Shown here: positions 37,317-45,322 of the stretch, piece after piece | Numbering within the stretch: position 1 is the first letter of the stretch | Layout: every line of letters begins with the position of its first letter | Source: Saprospiraceae bacterium | GTDB lineage: Bacteria > Bacteroidota > Bacteroidia > Chitinophagales > Saprospiraceae | Assembly (NCBI GenBank): GCA_022448955.1 | Contig: JAKVCU010000002.1 | Coordinates: 39,006-103,005 of the forward strand | DNA: 64,000 bases | Direction: 5' to 3' | Notes under the pieces: model-generated | Told to the model about the DNA's origin: nothing | Seen by the model: the letters and a program-made list of their open reading frames with translations, nothing else | The model's database searches: none | Program-made: the position numbers and the translations under genes

Positions 37317-38306
37317 CTAATAACATTGTCCACCAACAACAATGTATTTACCAGCGTTATTCTTTTTGAATTGGATTGCATTAGTCATTGTCCAATCATC
37401 AAGGATGGCCTCTAATTGCTTTTCTTTAATATCTATGTTTAAGCTAAACTTACAATCCAGAATATTTAATTGGCTTGCATCTATCTGAACATCATAGGAG
37501 CGTTCCAAATCTTGGAGAATTGACCTAAAGCTTTGATCTATAAAGATGAGTTTATTGGAATGCCATGCTTGTGCATTAGAGGTTTTATCTTTTCTGTTTA
37601 CTTCTCCTGTTTTTGTATGGAGGGTAGCCCTTTGCTGCTGTGTTAATACCTCTACCATAGACCCATCCTTCGCTTCAAATTTGACTTTACCCTCAACTAC
37701 TTCTACTTCCGTAAAATCTTCTTGTGGGTAGGCCCGAACATTAAATGCTGTTCCTAGAACGACTACTTTCGTAAAATCACTTTCAATAATAAAAGGATGT
37801 TCCTTATCTTTTGCTACCTCAAAGTATGCTTCACCACTTAAAAATACCTTTCGTTCATCCTGGTCGGAAAACGACGCTAAATATTGGAAGCTTGAGTTTT
37901 CATTTAAAACAACAGTAGTACCATCTTCCAAATGAACAGTTCGTTGCTCATTATCCAAAGTCTGAATATTCATCCATGCCACTGTTTCAGATTCGCCAAA
38001 AGGCTGGATAAAGATATACGCCACTATAAGTACAGCAACAGCTGCTGCTATTCGCAATAGATTAGGGAATAAGGGTTTGACAATTGCTTCGGATGGTTTA
38101 GCCTCCATTTTCGTTTGGAACCTTGACCATGCCGCATCTATATCTGGCTCAAATCCACCAGAATATTGCTTGCTCCAATGAAAGACTTTGGCCTCTTCAC
38201 GGGCCTCTTTCTCTAAATGCAATTGATCAAGCTTCGCTTGCTCAGCAGCTTTTAAATTACCTTTTTCCTTTTTCAATAATAATGCTATGTGACGTTTCTT
38301 CTTCAT
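37317..38306 (-). CDS. FecR-family anti-sigma factor
   Basis: About 329 residues. A cytoplasmic N-terminus is followed by one membrane segment (LLRIAAAVAVLIVAYIFI, near residues 90-110). The periplasmic FecR domain (QRTVHLEDGTTVVLNENS, GEAYFEVAKDKEHPFII, VVVLGTAFNVRAY) and a C-terminal DUF4974 domain complete it. The frame opens at a TTG (38336), but I use the ATG at 38306, which begins MKKKRHIALLLKK. It sits 77 bp downstream of the ECF sigma gene and 299 bp ahead of the STN receptor, the usual order of Fec-type surface signalling. It holds the sigma factor inactive until the receptor is occupied (family knowledge). Confidence 0.92.
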   Translation of the reverse strand: MKKKRHIALLLKKEKGNLKAAEQAKLDQLHLEKEAREEAKVFHWSKQYSGGFEPDIDAAWSRFQTKMEAKPSEAIVKPLFPNLLRIAAAVAVLIVAYIFIQPFGESETVAWMNIQTLDNEQRTVHLEDGTTVVLNENSSFQYLASFSDQDERKVFLSGEAYFEVAKDKEHPFIIESDFTKVVVLGTAFNVRAYPQEDFTEVEVVEGKVKFEAKDGSMVEVLTQQQRATLHTKTGEVNRKDKTSNAQAWHSNKLIFIDQSFRSILQDLERSYDVQIDASQLNILDCKFSLNIDIKEKQLEAILDDWTMTNAIQFKKNNAGKYIVVGGQCY

Positions 38307-38383
38307 ATTTTCTAGTATCCAATTAATAGACACCAATTTGGGGTATCCCCCCTATTCATTTTATTTTTTTTTTGCCTAGTTAT

Positions 38384-38929
38384 TTAAAGATGATTCTTCA
38401 GCTTGATTCTCAGCACCTTTAGTGCCTTGGATATTTGATTTTCCACTGTTTTGATGGAGATATTCAATTTATCCGCAATCTCTTGATATGACATTTCTTC
38501 AAAACGGCTTAAGGCAAAAACAATTCTGCAGCGTTCTGGAAGACTATCAATAGCAGCATTTATCATTTGCTCCATTTCCTTAGCCTCTACTTGCTGCTGT
38601 GCCTTTGGTGCAGAACTATAAGCAAGATCAATTTTTTCTTCTTCGTCGAATTTTATTTTTTGATCTCGGATATAATTAAGTGTACGATTGATAGCTGCTC
38701 TTTTGAGATAAGCGCTTATAGTCGTAGAAATTTTGAGTCTGTCCTTTCGTCGCCAGACTTCATAAAAGACCTCTTGCGCTATGTCTTCAACTAAAACTTT
38801 GTCGGGTAAGACTTTAAAAATCACATTACAGATAAATCCATAATAGTTACCAAAAAGTAACTTCATGGCTTGATCACCATCTGTTTTAAACAAATGTAGT
38901 AATTCTTGGTCTGTAATTTTGTGCTGCAA
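38384..38929 (-). CDS. ECF-type RNA polymerase sigma factor
   Basis: 181 residues with sigma-70 region 2 (LLFGNYYGFICNVIF...VLVEDIAQEVFYEVW) and region 4 (AAIDSLPERCRIVFALSRFE, MSYQEIADKLNISIKTVENQ). The only upstream start is TTG at 38927-38929; the next in-frame Met is inside region 2, so TTG is probably the true start. It controls a Fec-type module with the FecR gene 77 bp downstream, and probably directs transcription of the adjacent TonB receptor. Two TAnnTTTG-like -10 candidates (minus strand, 39005-39012 and 39020-39027) lie 76-91 bp upstream, without a clear -33 box. Confidence 0.93.
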   Translation of the reverse strand: MQHKITDQELLHLFKTDGDQAMKLLFGNYYGFICNVIFKVLPDKVLVEDIAQEVFYEVWRRKDRLKISTTISAYLKRAAINRTLNYIRDQKIKFDEEEKIDLAYSSAPKAQQQVEAKEMEQMINAAIDSLPERCRIVFALSRFEEMSYQEIADKLNISIKTVENQISKALKVLRIKLKNHL

Positions 38930-39271
38930 CTGGCTGAAAGCTAAGTTTTGTCAATAGCTGACATAATTTATGGATCTTTTGAAGTTTTATTTTTCTGTTA
39001 GACCCAAATGTAAACTCCCCAAATTTAGTATTTCCATTTCAAATGTGAAGGCTTTAAAAAATTTTTTTTTATACATTCGACGACAGTCCAATTTTCATGC
39101 GCTATCTTTTGAATAAATCAAAAGAATAAGATACCTTAACGGACTAAAATCAAACAGCGTGCTCAAACACCTTCAATTTTCCTAGTTTTTAGCGTATGAT
39201 ATTATTTGATTGGATTCCTGTCATTGACAGGTATTTTTGTTTGAGACACTACTATAATTAACATAATTTGT
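38930..39271. other. Divergent intergenic region between sigma factor and symporter
   Basis: 342 bp carrying the promoters of the ECF sigma (minus) and the AGCS symporter (plus). Apart from the promoter/dyad at 39209-39239 no further feature is seen. Confidence 0.5.
39209..39239 (+). promoter_or_regulatory. Candidate Bacteroidota promoter with internal operator-like dyad for the AGCS symporter
   Basis: ATTG at 39209-39212 (-33 type) and TATTTTTG at 39232-39239 (-7 consensus TAnnTTTG) are 19 bp apart. A perfect hyphenated dyad CCTGTC-ATT-GACAGG (39217-39231) fills the spacer, the position where a repressor would block polymerase. The gene starts at 39272. Inference from pattern only. Confidence 0.55.
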
Positions 39272-40807
39272 ATGATGAAAAAGTTACTTGCAGTATTTCT
39301 TAGCTTAACATTTACTCCTTTATTTTTATTCTCCCAAAACGGTATAGACGAAGCGATCAACAGTGTTTTTGAACCTGTCACCAAGGCGATTGAATCCGTA
39401 GTATTCTTCTCTTTTACTATTGGTGGTTTCACGATTCCATTCGTATTGATATGGTTGATTGTTGGTGCAATCATCTTTACAGTCTACATGAAATTTGTCA
39501 ATGTTACAGCCTTCAAGCATGCCATAGATGTAGTTAGAGGAAAGTATGATGACCCTAATGATACAGGAGAGGTATCCCACTTCCAAGCATTGACGGCAGC
39601 CTTATCTGGCACAGTTGGAGTAGGTAATATTGCTGGTGTAGCTATTGCCGTTTCTTTAGGTGGCCCAGGGGCTACATTCTGGATGATCATTGCTGGCCTA
39701 TTTGGAATGTCTTCCAAATTTGTAGAGTGCTCTCTTGGTGTGATGTACCGCAATATTAATGATGATGGTTCTGTTTCAGGTGGACCAATGTATTATTTAG
39801 ATAAGGGTCTTGCTGAAAAAGGATTAGGAGGGCTAGGGAAAGTACTAGCTGTATTATTCGCCATTGCTTGTATTGGTGGGTCTTTTGGTGGTGGCAATAT
39901 GGTTCAAATTAATCAGGCTACCCAGCAGTTTATTGATATCACAGGTGGTGATACTGGATTTATGGCTGGTAAAGGCTGGTTATTTGGTTTAATAATGGCT
40001 GCTATAGTTGCATTAATTATCATTGGTGGTATCAAATCTATCGCGAAAGTTACAGATAAAGTTGTTCCATTCATGGTAGGTATCTACATTCTGGGTGCCT
40101 TATTGGTATTGGGCTACCATGTAGCTGATATTCCAGCTGCTTTTGGTTTAATCTTTTCTGGAGCATTTTCTGCAGAAGCAATGTATGGTGGTTTTGTTGG
40201 TGTTTTGATTCAAGGCTTCCGCCGTGCAGCTTTCTCTAATGAGGCTGGTATTGGTTCTGCATCTATTGCACACTCTGCTGTAAAAACAGATGAGCCTATT
40301 TCGGAGGGTATTGTAGCATTATTAGAGCCTTTCATTGATACAGTGATCATTTGTACAATGACAGCACTTGTGATTATCATCACCAACTACGGAGGGCAAG
40401 GAGCTGAATTCGCTTTACAAAATGGAGAGAAACTTGGTGGAATTACCTTAACATCTTCAGCATTTGAATCTGTACTTAGCTGGTTCCCAGCTGTATTGTC
40501 CTTTGCTGTTATCTTATTTGCTTTATCCACGATGATTTCTTGGTCTTACTATGGATTAAAAGCTTGGACTTACTTATTTGGTGAAAGCCGTGCTGCAGAT
40601 ATTTCTTATAAAATTGTTTTCTGTTTCTTCGTTGTAGTAGGTGCTTCCATGAGCTTAGGTTCTGTATTTGCATTTGGTGATGCGATGATCTTTGCGATGT
40701 GTTTCCCCAACGTTCTTGGTTTGTACTTCTTACTTCCAAATGTTAGAGATGCTTACACAGAATATATGCGAAAGATAAAGAGTGGTGAGATTGCGAAGAC
40801 AAGCTAA
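39272..40807 (+). CDS. Alanine/glycine:cation symporter family (AGCS) amino-acid transporter
   Basis: 511 residues with an N-terminal signal-like helix ([18 protein letters not shown]) followed by about 10-11 membrane segments. Family marks: [46 protein letters not shown] and [20 protein letters not shown], the conserved segments of sodium- or proton-coupled alanine/glycine carriers (AlsT/DagA type). Acts at the inner membrane in amino-acid uptake. It stands alone, with its own promoter candidate and a strong terminator at 40847. No riboswitch-like structure was found in its leader. Confidence 0.95.
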   Translation: MMKKLLAVFLSLTFTPLFLFSQNGIDEAINSVFEPVTKAIESVVFFSFTIGGFTIPFVLIWLIVGAIIFTVYMKFVNVTAFKHAIDVVRGKYDDPNDTGEVSHFQALTAALSGTVGVGNIAGVAIAVSLGGPGATFWMIIAGLFGMSSKFVECSLGVMYRNINDDGSVSGGPMYYLDKGLAEKGLGGLGKVLAVLFAIACIGGSFGGGNMVQINQATQQFIDITGGDTGFMAGKGWLFGLIMAAIVALIIIGGIKSIAKVTDKVVPFMVGIYILGALLVLGYHVADIPAAFGLIFSGAFSAEAMYGGFVGVLIQGFRRAAFSNEAGIGSASIAHSAVKTDEPISEGIVALLEPFIDTVIICTMTALVIIITNYGGQGAEFALQNGEKLGGITLTSSAFESVLSWFPAVLSFAVILFALSTMISWSYYGLKAWTYLFGESRAADISYKIVFCFFVVVGASMSLGSVFAFGDAMIFAMCFPNVLGLYFLLPNVRDAYTEYMRKIKSGEIAKTS

Positions 40808-40846
40808 TCCCTTTACCTTTTATTTATACATTGAAATATGAGTCAG

Positions 40847-40877
40847 CCCGAATTTTCGACTAAGTCGAAAATTCGGG
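40847..40877 (+). terminator. Strong rho-independent terminator
   Basis: A 14-bp perfect stem (CCCGAATTTTCGAC / GTCGAAAATTCGGG) with a 3-nt loop, followed by TTTCTTTATT. It ends the AGCS transcript and could also stop read-through from the minus strand. Confidence 0.85.
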
Positions 40878-41064
40878 TTTCTTTATTCAGAAAACTCCCC
40901 TCTTATTGTAAATACTTGTTTTCAGTCCTTTCATCTTTTCCCTTTTTTCTTGGTAAAAAACGAAGCCAAAATACAGTCTGCCTGCGGCTGAGAGTCAAGA
41001 CGGTATGATTTTTGCCTAAATAGCCATCGCCTCCGCTTTATCATAGCTCGATTTTGATACTATT

Positions 41065-42414
41065 CTAATTGCAACCTAAATCGTTTTTTGAGGCGTCATC
41101 ATTATTGGGAAAGCAATTGCCCGTTGGTAAAACACTTGGCTCATAGCGCTCTAAGTTGGGATCACGAAGACCATGCTCTAAAAAAGCGGTCAAGTTATCG
41201 ATTTCACGCTCTGTTAATTTTAGCGGTACAAAGCCATCCGCTAGTTGAGTAGCTGGTACATCGAAGTTCTCTTGTGCTGCATTATTTTTGTATACCACTA
41301 CATCTTTTATGGATCGGAAACTACTCCCGTGTCCATAAAATGGTGAATCCGCTAAATTATACAATTGAGGAACTTTAAATTTATATAAATCTTCTTGCTC
41401 ACCAGTAAAACTAAAGCGGCCTTTATTGGCAGGAGCGTCATCTGGTGCCATAAATGTTTGTTCTGGCAAATCAGATAAATCATTCATACCAATGGCATGA
41501 AACTCCATACTGGCAAGGTTAGGTCCAGAGTGGCAAGAAACGCAATTTGCTTTACCAAAGAATACGATTGCGCCAGCCTTTTCTGCATCTGTCATAGCTA
41601 ACTGATTACCTTTTAACCATTTTTGGAAAGGTGCTTCATTCGAAAGAACAGTACGCTCATAAGCTGCGATAGCTAAGCCAGCACGCTCCAAATCATAGCG
41701 TTGTTCTTCTGGAAGATCAGGATAGGCTGCATCAAAATAGGGTGCATATCCAGTATTTTGAACTACTTCCGGTGTAGAGACCATACGGTGAACACCCATT
41801 CCTGCTATTGCTTGTGTTTCTGTTCCTTCATATCCTAAGTTATTCGTTTCAATCGGGGTACCCTCTGTCCATGCATAATCTGTGCCCGAATTGATGCCTG
41901 ACGCACCAAACTGCCCATTCCATAATAATGCTTCTTGGTAAGCGACATTAAGTATAGAGGGTGATTTAATAGGTTGTGCATCAACGCTTATTTCATCGTA
42001 ATCAACATGAATAATTCTACCTTCTCCATTCATTCCAAAGCCCATACCTCCCTCACCTAGCCCTTGGAAACGACCTGCTTGGAAGCCTGCACTAGCAAAA
42101 TGGCAGCTGGCACAAGAGTAAGTTTGAGCACCAACTTCCTTCATTGGCTCAAGACCAATCCCAGTTTCATGATAAAGAAATTTACCCAATTCCACTTTAG
42201 CAGTGGTTATTGGATTTTTAGGGTCTTGTGGAATGCTGTTGTAATCGTCACTATCAGGAAGTATGAAGAAGCTCATACCTTGATTTCCAGCCACCTCATT
42301 TAAAATATCATTTAGTTCATCGTCTAACTCTAATGAATAAGACTTTTCATTTTTATGACATGAAATAAAAAGCATTGAAAGAGCGAAGGCGAATATGTAG
42401 TTTATAGTGTTCAT
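41065..42414 (-). CDS. Di-haem cytochrome c peroxidase / MauG-family lipoprotein
   Basis: About 449 residues. The ATG at 42414 is preferred over the TTG at 42423. The lipoprotein signal ends LFISC (Cys19). Two c-type haem sites are seen: Cys101-Ala-Ser-Cys104-His105 and Cys291-Val-Ser-Cys294-His295, with the CCP-fold segments (LGKFLYHE, LTEREIDNLTAFLEHGLRD). Family members reduce hydrogen peroxide or oxidise other substrates in the periplasm, using electrons from cytochromes or quinols. The gene stands alone and is convergent with the AGCS gene. Peroxidase is the default call; a MauG-like oxidising role is possible. Confidence 0.93.
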   Translation of the reverse strand: MNTINYIFAFALSMLFISCHKNEKSYSLELDDELNDILNEVAGNQGMSFFILPDSDDYNSIPQDPKNPITTAKVELGKFLYHETGIGLEPMKEVGAQTYSCASCHFASAGFQAGRFQGLGEGGMGFGMNGEGRIIHVDYDEISVDAQPIKSPSILNVAYQEALLWNGQFGASGINSGTDYAWTEGTPIETNNLGYEGTETQAIAGMGVHRMVSTPEVVQNTGYAPYFDAAYPDLPEEQRYDLERAGLAIAAYERTVLSNEAPFQKWLKGNQLAMTDAEKAGAIVFFGKANCVSCHSGPNLASMEFHAIGMNDLSDLPEQTFMAPDDAPANKGRFSFTGEQEDLYKFKVPQLYNLADSPFYGHGSSFRSIKDVVVYKNNAAQENFDVPATQLADGFVPLKLTEREIDNLTAFLEHGLRDPNLERYEPSVLPTGNCFPNNDDASKNDLGCN

Positions 42415-42812
42415 TGTTTTCAATTTAGGTAGTAATAAAATAAGTCAACAAAACATTTTTACAGATGTAATACATCTTTTACGACTGATGAACAACTAGT
42501 TTGTCATTCATCGAAAATGAAAGAGCATCAATTTATAATACTTCGTAACTTTTTGATTTTGAAACTATTGTTTTTTAAATTCTTCAATCTGTATTTGATA
42601 TAAAATGGAGATCATCTAACTACAGACTATTTTGATTTAATCAATCATTCATTGCTTCAAAACAACGCATAACTTTAATCACAAAATATTTGATGTGAGA
42701 AGTTTCAATATTGTAATAATGCATTTTTATTACGCCAAATAAGGGTGATCGAACTAACAGGAAGTCCAGAGCGTCAATTTGGTGAAATATTTGGAAAAAT
42801 GAATTCCCATAG

Positions 42813-42900
42813 TTTAGCTCAAAAAAAATCAGTAACATATTTATCGTCAGTTACTTACAACTTTTGAGCTGACCAATTAATTGCGCAAGTAATTTTACTT
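42813..42900. repeat. Dispersed palindromic element, copy 3 (diverged)
   Basis: TTTAGCTCAAAA (42813-42824) pairs with TTTTGAGCTGAC (42862-42873), with GTAAC/GTTAC inside and the shared ATCGTCAGTTACTTAC core in the same order as copy 2. The right flank (CCAATTAATTGCGCAAGTAATTTTAC) resembles that of copy 2; the left flank has diverged. Confidence 0.65.
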
Positions 42901-42934
42901 ATTACTTATTCATATGATTCAAAGTTAAAGAGAA

Positions 42935-43113
42935 GTAGAAAGTCAAGGTTCGCTTATTGTTCCAAATAAGTGGATTATTGTTTCGAAAGAGATAATTTAT
43001 CGAAAGATTGTCTTTCTGAAGAATTTTACAATAAACAAGCAAATTGGCAAAGCAATGATATAAATGATATTTTAAGCTCTCTGAAGCTTAGTTCATCAGG
43101 TTTTAAGGATTAG
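42935..43113 (+). pseudogene. Possible remnant of a protein-coding gene (unrecognised)
   Basis: Protein-like text runs VESQGSLIVPNKWIIVSKE in one frame and continues in the next (about 42989-42992) as DNLSKDCLSEEFYNKQANWQ to a TAG at 43111. There is no start codon and no known family. This may be chance; confidence is low. Confidence 0.2.
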
Positions 43114-43191
43114 CGACTACCCATTTTGATTGCTCCTTTATGAGCAAAGGCGGCAATCTTTTTTACTAGTCGTATGGGTGAAAGGATTGCT

Positions 43192-43752
43192 TTAGATTCT
43201 TTCAGCGCTTTCTAAAATATAATTCAAGTAGTATAGATCTGAATCATTTAAACGAAACTTACCCTTAAACTGGACGACTTCGTCTGTTTCCAAACGCAGG
43301 GGATCCGTCAGTTTAACATCCATCACTGTTTCTGGGCCAGCCCCACCGCAAAAAAAGCAACTACTGAAAGGGTTTGCAGAAAGGACTAATATGCTTTGTT
43401 CGCCTGTTTCCTCGACCGGTATAATATATCCTTGAATAATTACTTTTTGGCCATCGATAGCTATGAGGGTAGAATCAAACTCAGGGTAAGGAATATAATT
43501 TTGAACATCTTCATTATAAACGGAATTAAACTTCACTTTGCTTAACATGCGCCAGTCTAACAAAATAGCATCATCTACAAAAGAATATTGGCTACTATCA
43601 AATGGAGTACTATCATTTAGGCTTGATTGCTCTACTAATACTTTTTCCGTAGAGTCTGCGCTGAGGATATTGGAATCTGAAGAAGATTCATTGACATTTG
43701 GTTGGCAAGCGATAAAAGGAAGAAAGGCTAAAAGTAGAAGATAATTTCTCAT
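43192..43752 (-). CDS. DUF3299-like lipoprotein
   Basis: 186 residues. The lipoprotein signal ends PFIAC (Cys16). After a Ser/Asp-rich linker comes a small domain with LDWRMLSKVKF, IDGQKVIIQGYIIPVEE and SSCFFCGGAGPETVM, the pattern of DUF3299 proteins (a conserved aromatic start, a GY(I/M)xP strand and a paired-Cys loop). The function is unknown; the paired cysteines suggest metal or redox binding. It lies just upstream of the terminator of the infC operon and is a separate unit. Confidence 0.75.
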   Translation of the reverse strand: MRNYLLLLAFLPFIACQPNVNESSSDSNILSADSTEKVLVEQSSLNDSTPFDSSQYSFVDDAILLDWRMLSKVKFNSVYNEDVQNYIPYPEFDSTLIAIDGQKVIIQGYIIPVEETGEQSILVLSANPFSSCFFCGGAGPETVMDVKLTDPLRLETDEVVQFKGKFRLNDSDLYYLNYILESAERI

Positions 43753-43766
43753 GAGGCAAAAATAAG

Positions 43767-43798
43767 AAAAGGGAAATAACTTTTGCCATTTCCCTTTT
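43767..43798 (-). terminator. Terminator of the infC-rpmI-rplT operon
   Basis: An 11-bp perfect stem (AAAAGGGAAAT / ATTTCCCTTTT) with a 10-nt loop, 17 bp after the rplT stop, followed on the minus strand by CTTATTTTTGCC. Confidence 0.8.
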
Positions 43799-43815
43799 TA
43801 TAAAGTAAAACAAGT

Positions 43816-44163
43816 TTACTTACTTACCGACTTAATTACTGCTTTGAATGTCTCTGGATGATTCATTGCTAGATCAGCTAATACTTTTCTATTTAACTCG
43901 ATATCTGCTTGGCTCAAGGCATGCATTAGACGAGAGTAGGTAGTACCATTGATTCTTGCTGCAGCGTTAATTCTTGCGATCCATAAACGGCGGAAAGCAC
44001 GCTTTTTATTTTTACGATCGCGGTAAGCATATTGCAAACCTTTTTCAACAGCATTTTTAGCTACTGTCCAAACGTTACTACGAGCTCCGAAGTAACCTCT
44101 TGACATTTTCAAGATTTTTTTACGTCTTTTTCTTGAAGCGACGTGATTTACCGAACGTGGCAT
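43816..44163 (-). CDS. rplT: 50S ribosomal protein L20
   Basis: 115 residues starting [18 protein letters not shown], the universal L20 N-terminus, so the ATG at 44163 is the start rather than the longer open frame reaching 44202. RNA-binding basic N-terminal half ([33 protein letters not shown]) and [15 protein letters not shown] follow. L20 assembles early on 23S rRNA and in several bacteria also represses its own operon. Third gene of infC-rpmI-rplT. Confidence 0.98.
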   Translation of the reverse strand: MPRSVNHVASRKRRKKILKMSRGYFGARSNVWTVAKNAVEKGLQYAYRDRKNKKRAFRRLWIARINAAARINGTTYSRLMHALSQADIELNRKVLADLAMNHPETFKAVIKSVSK

Positions 44164-44251
44164 ACTAATTAATTTTTTAGTACAGCATAGAGGTTCATTC
44201 ATTCATTTTGAACACTTCCTTACCTATGCTCTCGTTAAAAAACAGAAAATT

Positions 44252-44449
44252 CTATCTAAGACCTAATAAACGTTTGATACGCTTTTCGTCAGCCTGGCTT
44301 ACTAGAGCAGCATCACGAAGGCGTAATTTAGCTTTCTTACCTTTATTTCTCATCATGTGAGAAGTAAAAGCTTGAAAACGTTTAACTTTTCCTGATCCAG
44401 TGAGTTTGAAACGTTTCTTGGCACTGGAATGCGTCTTCACTTTTGGCAT
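44252..44449 (-). CDS. rpmI: 50S ribosomal protein L35
   Basis: 65 residues: [18 protein letters not shown] start, basic core ([15 protein letters not shown]) and C-terminal RIKRLLGLR, diagnostic of L35. Middle gene of the infC-rpmI-rplT operon; 88 bp from rplT and 96 bp from infC. Confidence 0.98.
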   Translation of the reverse strand: MPKVKTHSSAKKRFKLTGSGKVKRFQAFTSHMMRNKGKKAKLRLRDAALVSQADEKRIKRLLGLR

Positions 44450-44545
44450 CCTAAATAATTTTTAATCATACTTCTACAATACAAAAAGAATTTATTTTCT
44501 TTTTGCGGACTGCAAATGTAGGCAATTTTACAGGAAAATCAAACT

Positions 44546-45133
44546 TTATTTTTTCTTTACTTTTTTAGGTGATACAACCACAATCATCCTTCTACCCTCC
44601 ATTTTTGGAAGAGCTTCAGCGGCGCCAAAATCTTCTAATTCTTTTAAGAAACGTAGCAACAATAATTCGCCTCTGTCTTTAAAGACAATAGTACGCCCTC
44701 TAAAGTGTACATAAGCTTTAACTTTTGCTCCTTCTTCCAAGAATTTCTTGGCATGACGTAATTTGAATTCGAAATCGTGATCATCCGTATTAGGACCAAA
44801 GCGGATTTCTTTAATGACCGTTTTAGCCGCTTTTGCTTTGATCTCTTTTTCCTTTTTCTTTCGGTCGTATAGGAATTTGTTGTAGTCAATAATTCGAACA
44901 ACCGGCGGTTTAGCCTTTGGTGAAATTTCGACTAAATCCAGCTCCATTCTACTAGCCCAATCTCTAGCTCTTCTGGTAGGATAGATACCTGATTCAATTT
45001 TTTGACCGAGGATTTCGCTCAATTTCTCTAAGTTATCCCCAACCAAGCGAACTTCGGGAATTCTAATTTGCTCGTTTACTCTGAACTGAGGTTTTTGTTC
45101 TCTTTGAAAATTTCTTCTTGTTCTCTTTGCCAA
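44546..45133 (-). CDS. infC: Translation initiation factor IF-3 (TTG start)
   Basis: 195 residues. N-domain ([38 protein letters not shown]), helical linker ([19 protein letters not shown]) and C-domain ([34 protein letters not shown]) are all present. IF-3 keeps 30S subunits free and checks the start codon. The start is TTG at 45131-45133: an in-frame TAA lies only three codons upstream and there is no ATG before the conserved N-domain. A weak start codon in infC recalls the AUU autoregulation known in enteric bacteria (inference). First gene of the infC operon. Confidence 0.97.
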   Translation of the reverse strand: MAKRTRRNFQREQKPQFRVNEQIRIPEVRLVGDNLEKLSEILGQKIESGIYPTRRARDWASRMELDLVEISPKAKPPVVRIIDYNKFLYDRKKKEKEIKAKAAKTVIKEIRFGPNTDDHDFEFKLRHAKKFLEEGAKVKAYVHFRGRTIVFKDRGELLLLRFLKELEDFGAAEALPKMEGRRMIVVVSPKKVKKK

Positions 45134-45267
45134 ATGATGTTATTTTAATTTACGATAAACTAATCCAATTCTAACAATTCGAAAATTGCAAAAAAAGTTC
45201 GATAAAGCCAATCTTTTATAGATTATTTACATGTTCTGCCCATAAATTCGTGCAATATTGAATATGA

Positions 45268-45303
45268 GAAAGCCATAAAGAAGTGAACTTCTCTATGGCT
45301 TTC
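45268..45303 (-). terminator. Terminator after clpC
   Basis: A stem GAAAGCCATA / TATGGCTTTC, extended by AAGAAG/CTTCTC pairing, 20 bp after the clpC stop and before infC. The minus-strand tail is only moderately T-rich. Confidence 0.65.
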
Positions 45304-45322
45304 AAGTATTCTAATAGGCAAT

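Larger units (their letters stand above)
42415..43191. other. Long intergenic region with repeat copy 3 and a possible gene remnant
   Basis: 777 bp without an intact gene. It contains palindromic element copy 3 (42813-42900). A short frame-shifted open stretch (42935-43113) lies behind it. A 65-residue minus-strand open frame at 42641-42838 has no recognisable content and is not called. Confidence 0.5.

Noticed and set aside
38340-38350. GGGG-TAT-CCCC dyad between the sigma and FecR genes
   Set aside because: It is only four base pairs with a short loop and lies too close to the coding ends to be called an operator or terminator.
38930-39271. Possible glycine riboswitch upstream of the AGCS symporter
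   Set aside because: No paired aptamer-like conserved core or expression platform could be found; only the promoter and dyad are supported.
42641-42838. 65-residue minus-strand open frame in the intergenic gap
   Set aside because: No recognisable motif or start context, and its end runs into the palindromic element; not supported as a gene.
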